Below are positions 9,914-17,580 of a stretch of DNA of 64,000 nt, piece by piece. A model generated the notes under the pieces. The model was not told where the DNA came from, ran no database searches, and saw nothing but the letters and a program-made list of their open reading frames with translations. The DNA comes from Chitinophagaceae bacterium. GTDB taxonomy: Bacteria; Bacteroidota; Bacteroidia; Chitinophagales; UBA10324. A program made the translations under genes and the position numbers. Every line of letters begins with the position of its first letter. Positions within the stretch are counted from its first letter, which is position 1. The DNA lies in contig CANIPU010000004.1 in assembly GCA_947469485.1 (NCBI GenBank), forward strand, positions 152,869-216,868, given 5' to 3'.

Positions 9914-10288
9914 ATGGCAAAAAATATTTTCATAGTTGATGATGATAAATTTTTTGGAGAAATGTTAAAAGAGCATTTATCTAAAAAGGGGGGGCGTAAT
10001 GTTTTCATCTTTATGACCGGTGAAGAATGCATAAATAATCTTGATGAAAACCCCAATCTTGTAATTCTTGATTACAATTTAGATAGTGTAAATAAGGATG
10101 CAGAAAATGGTTTGAAAATTCTTCAGTTAATTAGAAAGAAAAATCAACTATTGCCGGTTGTTATGCTTTCAAATCAAGATCAATATAGCATTGCTTTACA
10201 AACCATACAAAAAGGAGCAGAGCAATATGTAATTAAAGATGAAGATGCCTTTGAAAATATCGACCGGATATTAGAAGATATTCTTTAG
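9914..10288 (+). CDS. Stand-alone response-regulator receiver protein
   Basis: A 124-residue CheY-like receiver domain without an output domain. The acidic pocket DDD at residues 9-11, the phospho-acceptor Asp53 (VILDYNL), the switch Ser86 (VMLSN) and the conserved Lys108 (YVIKD) are all present, so it should be phosphorylatable. Such single-domain regulators act through partner proteins, often as phospho-relay intermediates. No histidine kinase is encoded nearby, so the partner is unknown. It follows the aminotransferase by 58 bp on the same strand and might be read through from it. Confidence 0.92.
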   Translation: MAKNIFIVDDDKFFGEMLKEHLSKKGGRNVFIFMTGEECINNLDENPNLVILDYNLDSVNKDAENGLKILQLIRKKNQLLPVVMLSNQDQYSIALQTIQKGAEQYVIKDEDAFENIDRILEDIL

Positions 10289-10439
10289 AGATAGTTATTT
10301 AAAATTTTATCTAATAAATATAATAGCTAATAATATTATTAGTTCAATTGAAAGCGTTTGATTTTACTTAAAAACTGAAATTTTAAACTGACTTCAAATA
10401 TTTGGTAATGCTACATTTACCAAAATAAAAAACAACGCT

Positions 10440-12248
10440 ATGAAACTTTCCATGAAAATTCAAATTATTTTCTTTCTGCTTTATATAATTTGTTTCAACA
10501 ATAAAGAAACCATAGCTCAAACTAACATCACCGCAGGAAGTCAAAGCGGAACCTGGACTTTGGCTGGTTCACCATATATTGTTATGGTTAATGTTACTGT
10601 TCCGGCAAATCAAACATTAATAATAGAACCTGGAGTTCATGTGAAATTTCAACAAACATATCAAATGGATATTTTTGGAAGTTTGTATTCAAAGGGTACA
10701 GAAATGGCTCCAATAACTTTTGAGGCAAGTGATACAGCAGGATGGTACAATGATATAATTACTGCCGGAGGATGGCATGGAATTCATTTTAATCAGTTTC
10801 AGGGAACGAATGATGTTTCTGCTTTTTCTAATTGCATAGTGAAAGATGTTAAGCATGGCGTTGCTGCAAATTGGAATGGAATTGAGGCTATGTTTGTCTA
10901 TCGCACTTTAAAAATTGATTCATGTCAGTTTTTTCATAACCAAAGCAGTTTCAATATGGCTGAAGGTGTAACAATTTTGGTCCAAGGAGGAGGCTCATTT
11001 GAAATGAGTTATTGCGATATTCACGACAACTTAAACAGAGTTTGTGCACTGCGCCTTGGGACCGGGACTTATGAACCAATAAATATTCACCATTGTCATT
11101 TTTATAATAATTCAGTGGGCGCTGCAATCTGGATGTTACAAAGCAATGTGCTATTTGAATACAATGAAGTAAATGATAATAAAAGTATTTACGATATGAG
11201 TGCAATTCGTATTACAGGATTTCATGCAACACTTCGTCATAATTCAATCCATCATAATGTTTCTGAGAACGAAGCACCAATAACCGGCTTCGCCGGAATA
11301 ATAGATATTGACGCTAATCTTATATGTAATAACCATCATACTAGTGGAAACTGTGGCTTGGTGGATGGTGGTGGTGGAATTCACGCAATGCAAAACGATG
11401 GTTCAAATTGGGATAGCACCCGATATAAAATTCGAAATAATATTATTGCAAATAACTATTCTCCTTTCTTCGGTGGAGGAATTTATGTTTATAATACAAT
11501 TGTTAAAGTTATGAATAACCATTTCATCAATAATGGAGCGCACTTTGGTGGCCCTGGTATTTATGGTATGGGAACAAATACAGAAGTCTATATGCAGAAC
11601 AATCTGTTTTACGGTAATTGCAGCGACCCTGCCGGTGATACTCATGATATTCGGTTTTCTGATGTGCATTTAATTACCTATAAAAATAATTGGGCAGAAT
11701 TTGATTTTAATTCAAATGTTGATTTAGGAGGAAGTACCGGTATAATAATTTCCGGAGATACATCTGATAATGTTGTAGGAGCAGATCCTTTAATGATTAA
11801 TCCTACTCTTAACTGTAGTTACACGGATTCTGCTTTAAACTCAAATTTCAATTTACAAGTTGGTTCAGATTGTATTGATGCAGGTGATTCAACCGGTTCG
11901 TTGCATACTGCTAAAGATTATCTTGGCAATTACAGAATGATGGGAAGTAGTATTGATATTGGAGCTTTTGAACAATTAGGTGAAATAATAAATTCGGCAG
12001 CTTTTCTTTCAGAAAATGAACTTGTGATTTACCCAAACCCGAATGATGGAAATTTTAAATTTTGTAATAAAAATTCAGAACCAGCAATTTTTAAAATATT
12101 TGATACAGCAGGCAAATTGGTTTTTGAAAAGCCTTTTACAAATTATACAGGGTATCAATTAATAGAATCTGATCTCGCTTCAGGTATTTATCTTCTTCAA
12201 TTAGTTAAGTCGAATGAAATAGTAAAACAAAAATTGATTGTGCAATAA
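10440..12248 (+). CDS. T9SS-secreted parallel beta-helix protein
   Basis: A 602-residue exported protein. The signal peptide (MKLSMKIQIIFFLLYIICF, ending near ETIAQT) is followed by a right-handed beta-helix region (about 80-470) with many Asn/His-rich rungs such as CHFYNNSVGAAIW and HNSIHHNVSENEAP, similar to the NosD/pectate-lyase-like fold. A stretch DSALNSNFNLQVGSDCIDAGD is common in such proteins. The C-terminal sorting domain A (VIYPNPNDGNFKF, ending VKQKLIVQ) marks export by T9SS to the cell surface or medium. It may bind or cleave polysaccharide, but no catalytic set is recognisable. Its last codons and stop overlap a 95-bp sequence copied from the start of another T9SS gene. Confidence 0.9.
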   Translation: MKLSMKIQIIFFLLYIICFNNKETIAQTNITAGSQSGTWTLAGSPYIVMVNVTVPANQTLIIEPGVHVKFQQTYQMDIFGSLYSKGTEMAPITFEASDTAGWYNDIITAGGWHGIHFNQFQGTNDVSAFSNCIVKDVKHGVAANWNGIEAMFVYRTLKIDSCQFFHNQSSFNMAEGVTILVQGGGSFEMSYCDIHDNLNRVCALRLGTGTYEPINIHHCHFYNNSVGAAIWMLQSNVLFEYNEVNDNKSIYDMSAIRITGFHATLRHNSIHHNVSENEAPITGFAGIIDIDANLICNNHHTSGNCGLVDGGGGIHAMQNDGSNWDSTRYKIRNNIIANNYSPFFGGGIYVYNTIVKVMNNHFINNGAHFGGPGIYGMGTNTEVYMQNNLFYGNCSDPAGDTHDIRFSDVHLITYKNNWAEFDFNSNVDLGGSTGIIISGDTSDNVVGADPLMINPTLNCSYTDSALNSNFNLQVGSDCIDAGDSTGSLHTAKDYLGNYRMMGSSIDIGAFEQLGEIINSAAFLSENELVIYPNPNDGNFKFCNKNSEPAIFKIFDTAGKLVFEKPFTNYTGYQLIESDLASGIYLLQLVKSNEIVKQKLIVQ

Positions 12249-12335
12249 TCAGTGCGATTAATTTTGTAACATTTTTCATTTTATTATTTGTTTTGATTTT
12301 TTAACGCATCTAATATAAGTTAAAACTGAATTAAA
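12241..12335 (-). repeat. Inverted copy of the leader and start of the T9SS gene at 24552
   Basis: The reverse complement of this 95-bp stretch matches 24496-24590 at 94 of 95 positions by eye; the single difference is at 12249. It carries the 56-bp leader and first 13 codons of the gene at 24552, with its ATG at 12279 reading MKNVTKLIALIIA. After that the frame continues into unrelated sequence for about 11 codons and stops, so this is a severed gene start, not a working gene. It lies next to the paralogue at 12392-13537. The last bases overlap the stop of the beta-helix gene. Confidence 0.92.
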
Positions 12336-12340
12336 AATTA

Positions 12341-12373
12341 AAAAGCCGCTGTAATAAATTTACAGCGGCTTTT
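12341..12373. terminator. Bidirectional terminator between convergent T9SS genes
   Basis: A perfect 14-bp stem (arms 12341-12354 and 12360-12373) is flanked by A runs on the left and T runs on the right. It can end transcription both from the beta-helix gene and from the gene at 12392-13537. Confidence 0.85.
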
Positions 12374-12391
12374 ATTATATAAAGAAATCAA

Positions 12392-13537
12392 TTAGTGGCT
12401 TACAACCAATTTTGATACAACCGGACTTCCGTTTGCAGCAACCATGCTAACGAAATAAATTCCAGAAGGTAAATTAGAAGTGTTCAATTGCATATCATGA
12501 TGACCTTGAGTCATTGAACCATTGTATACAGCTTGAATTTGCTTTCCAGCAATATCAACAACATTAATTTCAAGATTTGAAGAATTTTCAAGGAAGAAAT
12601 GAATGTTTGCATTTGCATTTGCAGGGTTAGGATAAACAGAATTAACTGAAAGGTTATTTGCAGCATCAGAAACACCTAATGGATAATCCATTGTAATTCT
12701 TAACCATACATTCCAGTTTTGTAACAAGAAAGCACCACCTCCTGTATATACAAGATTTGCATTCTTTAAAAGATTTGCAGAAACATAAAGAAATTTGCTG
12801 TATGAATTTGCATAAGTACTTGCAGCATCTGCAGCATCATCTCCATCTAAATCAACACCTGTTCCGATAACACCAAAAGAATCTAATTTAGAAGCATCAG
12901 AATAATCAACTACAACTCCGATTTTTTGTCCTGCAGTTGTTGTAAATGCAGGTGAGTAACCAAATTGAATTGCAGCTCCGGTTCCGGTCCAGTTGCCATT
13001 TGATGAAAGTGAAAAATTTGATGAATCAATTGAAGACCACAATACGGTTGAAGTTGGAGCACCAGTTCCAGAAGTCGTAACAATCATAGGCTTGATATAA
13101 TCCATTTGTCCTGAATTGTTTTCATGTGAACCAATGAAAAACAATGAGTCAATTGTGATTGCTAAATTTGAAGGGTAAGCACTTGGTAATCCAATATCAG
13201 AAAATGATACAATTGAACCAGTAGCATTTGTAGGATCAGTATAACCTGCAACTTGATCAAAAACTACAGCACAATAAGTAAGTGCTGTATCAGTCGACAA
13301 ATATTGATTATTTAAATTCATCAATCCACCAGAATTATCTCCGGCAGCAGTAGCATAATCAAGATACATTGAAAAAATTGCTCTTTGGCTGTTGTCAATC
13401 TTAGGATGATTGGCTTTCAATTGTGCAATTTGGTTTGCATAATCAGAAGTAGAATTCAGGTAAGGAACCTGCGCATTTGCTAAATTGCAGCTAACTATAA
13501 CTGCGGCAATTAAAGTTAATTGGGTAAATCTTTTCAT
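12392..13537 (-). CDS. T9SS-secreted protein, paralogue of the gene at 24552
   Basis: A 381-residue exported protein with a signal peptide (MKRFTQLTLIAAVIVSCNLANAQ). A roughly 280-residue central domain has no family I recognise. The C-terminal sorting domain A has VYPNPANANANIHFF and the tail VVSKLVVSH. It is clearly homologous to the protein at 24552-25718 along its length. Shared segments include MYLDYATAAGDNSGG versus MYIDYSTANGDDLG, THENNSGQMDY-like stretches (SHENNSGQMDY here) and an almost identical C-terminus. The middle looks like a beta-sandwich of carbohydrate-binding or jelly-roll type, by pattern only. It lies next to the orphaned start fragment of its paralogue. Confidence 0.9.
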   Translation of the reverse strand: MKRFTQLTLIAAVIVSCNLANAQVPYLNSTSDYANQIAQLKANHPKIDNSQRAIFSMYLDYATAAGDNSGGLMNLNNQYLSTDTALTYCAVVFDQVAGYTDPTNATGSIVSFSDIGLPSAYPSNLAITIDSLFFIGSHENNSGQMDYIKPMIVTTSGTGAPTSTVLWSSIDSSNFSLSSNGNWTGTGAAIQFGYSPAFTTTAGQKIGVVVDYSDASKLDSFGVIGTGVDLDGDDAADAASTYANSYSKFLYVSANLLKNANLVYTGGGAFLLQNWNVWLRITMDYPLGVSDAANNLSVNSVYPNPANANANIHFFLENSSNLEINVVDIAGKQIQAVYNGSMTQGHHDMQLNTSNLPSGIYFVSMVAANGSPVVSKLVVSH

Positions 13538-13620
13538 TTTTTATTTTGGTTTTGGATTTTTTGTGGCGACTAAAGTATAAAAATAATTGAATTACAAAGT
13601 CACAAGTTTGTAAAATGAAA

Positions 13621-13644
13621 ACAGCCGGCAAATATGCCAGCTGT
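13621..13644 (-). terminator. Intrinsic terminator of the T9SS gene at 13670
   Basis: A 10-bp stem with one mismatch (arms 13621-13630 and 13635-13644, AATA loop) is followed by a T-rich stretch on the minus strand. It sits 26 bp after the stop codon. Confidence 0.75.
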
Positions 13645-13669
13645 TTAAAGTATATTTTATTGAATTTGA

Positions 13670-14920
13670 TTAATGAACTACAACAATCTTCTGAATAGAT
13701 TTTCCTATAGATGTTTCCATTTCAATTGTATATAAACCATTTGATAAGGCTGAAAGATTCATGTTCATTTCATGGCTACCTGAATTTTGTATACCATTCC
13801 TTAGTCCCATCACTTTTGCTCCAGTAACATCATAAACATAAAAGTTTACATTAGAATTATGGTTAGTAATGTATTTCAAAGTGGCATTTTCAATTACAGG
13901 ATTTGGATAAACACTTAAAGAACCTCCAAGATTTGAAGTTTCGTTAATACCAACATTATCAGCAGTAAGTTTAAAAAACACATAATGATGTTCCCAATCA
14001 AATGGAGTTGTCCATGTCCAGGTTGGTAAGTAGTAACCATTCCAACCCAAAGTGTCTGTACTGTAATAAACATCATCTGTTAAAATATATGAACAGTTGT
14101 GATCACCAAGCCATACCGCATCAGTATTATCTCCATTTTCTTCACTTGTTAAAAGTGAGAATGCATTTTTGCCAGCGAGAGAATCACTAATATTCCATGA
14201 ATAGCCTGGTTTGAATGAAAACATAGCCCCGATTCTCGCTCCTTGAGTAAAATTTGAATATGGGGTTGCAATTGCTATTGTCTTTATTCCTACTAATCCA
14301 CCGGCATCTTCCAATGAAGAATCAGCTTCAGTTAAAGGAATATCCCAAGATGTAATAACATTTGATGAAACTGTTTTGTGATTAATCGAATCAAAAAGAA
14401 TATCCTGATACTCTTCCTGACCTCCACTGGTCATTGTATATAGTTGATTATCTATTGATTTTATTAATTCAATATGAATTGTATCAACCACAGTATTATC
14501 TGTATGTCTTGTATAAGCATAAAGAAAAGCTATGGAATCCAATACATAATTTGAATTATAATTAAGCCAGGCATCAGGCATAAAAGTAGGATCAATCATT
14601 GTTCCACCAGCATGATTCCAGGTATGAACAATATCTCCTGTTGTTGTAACACCTAAAATAATAGTAGAATCCGGAAAAATGTGCATCAATGCATCGTCAT
14701 TAATTGAACCTCCATTATTTATATTTACCTGATCAATGTAGCAAACCCACTGTGATTCAACTGTTCTGTCCTTTTTAAATTTTTCCAGTTGAGAATTAAC
14801 TGAACTTTGGTTTTGACTAACAAAATTTTCAATTTGCTGATCTAAAAAAACTATTGATCTGGTTTGACTGAATCCGTTTAAAGAAAAAGCAAGTAAAAAA
14901 AAGAGTGTAATTTTTTTCAT
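13670..14920 (-). CDS. T9SS-secreted protein of unknown function
   Basis: A 416-residue exported protein with a signal peptide (MKKITLFFLLAFSLNGFSQ). The central region has an Asp/Asn/Trp-rich beta pattern, and the C-terminal sorting domain A shows SVYPNPVIENATLKY and ends IQKIVVVH. Only the sorting domain aligns with the neighbouring T9SS proteins. The central part (for example GYSWNISDSLAGKNAFSLL) belongs to no family I know. A TATATTTG hexamer-like -7 element lies at 14940-14947 on the minus strand, about 20 bp upstream of the ATG, without a clear -33 partner. The gene has its own terminator and diverges from the methyltransferase gene. Confidence 0.88.
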   Translation of the reverse strand: MKKITLFFLLAFSLNGFSQTRSIVFLDQQIENFVSQNQSSVNSQLEKFKKDRTVESQWVCYIDQVNINNGGSINDDALMHIFPDSTIILGVTTTGDIVHTWNHAGGTMIDPTFMPDAWLNYNSNYVLDSIAFLYAYTRHTDNTVVDTIHIELIKSIDNQLYTMTSGGQEEYQDILFDSINHKTVSSNVITSWDIPLTEADSSLEDAGGLVGIKTIAIATPYSNFTQGARIGAMFSFKPGYSWNISDSLAGKNAFSLLTSEENGDNTDAVWLGDHNCSYILTDDVYYSTDTLGWNGYYLPTWTWTTPFDWEHHYVFFKLTADNVGINETSNLGGSLSVYPNPVIENATLKYITNHNSNVNFYVYDVTGAKVMGLRNGIQNSGSHEMNMNLSALSNGLYTIEMETSIGKSIQKIVVVH

Positions 14921-15059
14921 GAGTATTGTTTGTTTGATGCAAATATATACCTCAAAGAAACTTTTGTTAATTATTTCAACAGTAAAATATTTTCATGCAC
15001 ATTTTTAATTTCAAATCCTTTTGTCACCATTTTGCACACCAATTTCTGATTTGATTTCA

Positions 15060-15845
15060 ATGAATAAACTTTTTTCGGCAAAAGAATTTATCAACTACCT
15101 GTTGCGTGGAAAGTCGAAATATTATATTCACTCTCCTTTTGTTTATGACTTTGTCAAAGAAGTTTTGAATGACAAACGCAATTATTATTGTTATGAAGAA
15201 ATTGAATTTTACCGAGATTTATGGTGTAAGGATGATTCAATAATTGAAGTTGAAGATTTTGGTGCAGGTTCTCACCTTGAAAAGAAAAACAAACGAAGCA
15301 TAGGTTTCATTGCAAAGACTTCTGCCGCTCCCAAAAAATATGCTCAATTACTCTTTAGAATAATAGAGTATTATAAGTGCTTAAACATATTAGAACTCGG
15401 AACATCTTTAGGCATAACAACTTTGTATCTATCAGCATACAATAAAAAGGGAAATGTATTTTCCATTGAAGGAAGCAAAGTAATTGCTAATGAGGCAAAA
15501 AAAAAATTCATTCAACTTAATCGCAGTAACATTCAATTAATTCAGGGAACCTTTGAGGAAAAACTTATACCCACGCTCAATGAAATAAAGCAGGTAGATT
15601 TTTTATACATCGATGGTAATCACAAGTTAAAACCAACACTTGACTATTTCAACACTTGCCTTCCATACCTTCATGAAAATTCAATTGTTATATTGGATGA
15701 TATTTATTGGAGCCACGAAATGAAACAGGCTTGGAACGAAATAAAAAAACAACCTTCTGTAACACTGAGCCTCGATTTATTTCGTGTCGGAATTCTTTTT
15801 TTCAGAAAAGACAGAGACAAAGAACATTTCCGTTTGTATTTCTGA
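15060..15845 (+). CDS. SAM-dependent methyltransferase, class I (O-methyltransferase-like)
   Basis: A 261-residue cytoplasmic protein. The start ATG at 15060 is preferred over an upstream TTG at 15021, because homologues of this type begin close to the FINYLLRGKSKYYIHSPFVY segment. The Rossmann motif I is in NILELGTSLGITTLYL, motif II in VFSIEGSKVIANEAKKKF, and the motif DFLYIDGNHKLKPTLDYF is typical of catechol O-methyltransferase-like enzymes. VILDDIYWSHEMKQAWNEI near the end supports this. The methyl acceptor is unknown. The stop lies 52 bp ahead of the first M16-like gene, so the three genes from here to 19676 may form one transcript. Confidence 0.88.
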   Translation: MNKLFSAKEFINYLLRGKSKYYIHSPFVYDFVKEVLNDKRNYYCYEEIEFYRDLWCKDDSIIEVEDFGAGSHLEKKNKRSIGFIAKTSAAPKKYAQLLFRIIEYYKCLNILELGTSLGITTLYLSAYNKKGNVFSIEGSKVIANEAKKKFIQLNRSNIQLIQGTFEEKLIPTLNEIKQVDFLYIDGNHKLKPTLDYFNTCLPYLHENSIVILDDIYWSHEMKQAWNEIKKQPSVTLSLDLFRVGILFFRKDRDKEHFRLYF

Positions 15846-15897
15846 TTTTTACAATCTCTTATTTTCGTTTAGGTTTGTTGCAAACACAAAACAACGA

Positions 15898-17580
15898 ATG
15901 AATTACAGGATATTCCTGCTATTGGTTTTACTTCCGTTCTATTCTCATTCTCAATCAGATGAAAATCTTTTTATTCAGAAATATGATAACGGACTTAATT
16001 GTATTGTTATTGAAAATTCTACAGTACCCCTTGTTACTATCGAATGGGTGGTAAGAGATGGAATAATATATGAATCAAAAGACCTTAAAGGATATTCTTC
16101 ACTTCTTCTTAAACTATTTTTTGGAGGCAACAAAGATTTTCCAACTAAGGAATTAATAAATCAAAAACTTAAACAGATTGGTGCAGTAACCGGTATTACT
16201 CAAAGCGATGAACACGCATCTGTATATCTGACCTGCTCGAAACGAAATCTGGAAATCGCTTTAAAAATATTTGCGAGTTGTTTAAAGCAACCTTTGTTTC
16301 AAATTGAAGAAGTTGATTCAGCGTTAAATTCGGTTTTATCAGATCAATCTCAGATTCAGAGCGATCCTTACTTTTTATTTGATCAGCAACTTAATAAGTA
16401 TCTATTTCCAAATGCATCAGAAAGAAAAGATGCGATCGTTACTTCTAAAATTGCATCTTCAAGCTCACCTGAAAAATTAACCGATTACCAGAAGTTATTC
16501 TATTCACCAAATAACTCTTGCATTCTTATATCCGGAGATATAAATTACAAGGAAGTATTTCAAAAAACCGGAACCGCATTTAATACTTTAATTAGGAATA
16601 GCCAGCAACCCACAGATGTTTATTTAACACCCGACTATTCAAGCATTAATTTTTCCTCGCAATTTGTAGTTGAAACCCCATTAGCTCAAAATCCTTTGCT
16701 GGTTATTTCGTTTCCTGTTCCTGACCTTCGCGAAAATCCATACACTGCTGGTTCGGGTGAATTATTAGAAGCCTTAGTCAATGCAGCCTCTTCCTCATTA
16801 AATAAAAACCTTGTTACAGGTGGCTATGCTTATCAGGTAACAGCCCGTTACCGAAAAATGAAATTTGGTTCTTCATTCGATTTTATAATTGCTCCTAAAC
16901 CTGAAAAATTTGGTGAGTGTTATGATAAAGCAAGAAGTGAAATTAATGCTTTGTCAGGTTTAAGCAGTTATTCAACAGAACAGATAAAACAGGCCTCACA
17001 ACTTTTATATTCTAACTACGCTTTCAATACTGAAAAAGCAACGCAACTCTCACATTTTGTGGCAGCGAATTGGGCTAAAACAAACGCACTACCATTGATG
17101 AATATTGATTTATCAATTGACGAATTAAAATCAATGAACAATGTCATTAATTATTGCCAGCTTTATTTTCAAAACAAAACTTTTGTAACAGGGCTATTGA
17201 TTTCACCATCGCAGAAAATAAATTTCAATTCACCCTCCATTCTTACACAAACCTTAAATCTCAACGATTATAAAATCACATTTACGAAAAGCGATGATCA
17301 GATTTTTGATCCTCAGAATAAAGAAATGATCAACAGTCTCTCTCAATTGCTAAAAATCAATCCTCATATAAAAATTGAATTAATTGCGAACCAGGATGAA
17401 ACAGAAAAAAAAGAAACAGCTAAAGCGCGTTTTCTATCCGTTTATAAATTCCTTGAAGCAAGTGGAACCCCCGAAGCTGTTTTAGATGCAATGACCATAT
17501 CGTTGTACATACGCCATAGTGAAAATGAAGACCAGTTAAGAAACAACCTCACTGTGCAGTTTAAATTGATAATGCCATGA
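15898..17580 (+). CDS. M16-fold pseudopeptidase with a C-terminal OmpA-like segment
   Basis: A 560-residue exported protein. ATG 15898 is chosen because it starts a signal peptide (MNYRIFLLLVLLPFYSHSQS). An open frame continues 38 codons upstream, overlapping the methyltransferase. Residues about 24-440 follow the M16 (insulinase/pitrilysin) plan, but the zinc motif HxxEH is absent. At the equivalent place (65-77) the sequence is GYSSLLLKLFFGG, with Ser, Leu and Lys where His, Glu and His are expected. The C-terminal part (about 458-560; IFDPQNKEMINSLSQLL, IKIELIANQDE) resembles a degenerate OmpA-like peptidoglycan-binding domain. The stop overlaps the next gene's ATG by 4 bp, indicating translational coupling and probably a heterodimer. 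Confidence 0.87.
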   Translation: MNYRIFLLLVLLPFYSHSQSDENLFIQKYDNGLNCIVIENSTVPLVTIEWVVRDGIIYESKDLKGYSSLLLKLFFGGNKDFPTKELINQKLKQIGAVTGITQSDEHASVYLTCSKRNLEIALKIFASCLKQPLFQIEEVDSALNSVLSDQSQIQSDPYFLFDQQLNKYLFPNASERKDAIVTSKIASSSSPEKLTDYQKLFYSPNNSCILISGDINYKEVFQKTGTAFNTLIRNSQQPTDVYLTPDYSSINFSSQFVVETPLAQNPLLVISFPVPDLRENPYTAGSGELLEALVNAASSSLNKNLVTGGYAYQVTARYRKMKFGSSFDFIIAPKPEKFGECYDKARSEINALSGLSSYSTEQIKQASQLLYSNYAFNTEKATQLSHFVAANWAKTNALPLMNIDLSIDELKSMNNVINYCQLYFQNKTFVTGLLISPSQKINFNSPSILTQTLNLNDYKITFTKSDDQIFDPQNKEMINSLSQLLKINPHIKIELIANQDETEKKETAKARFLSVYKFLEASGTPEAVLDAMTISLYIRHSENEDQLRNNLTVQFKLIMP

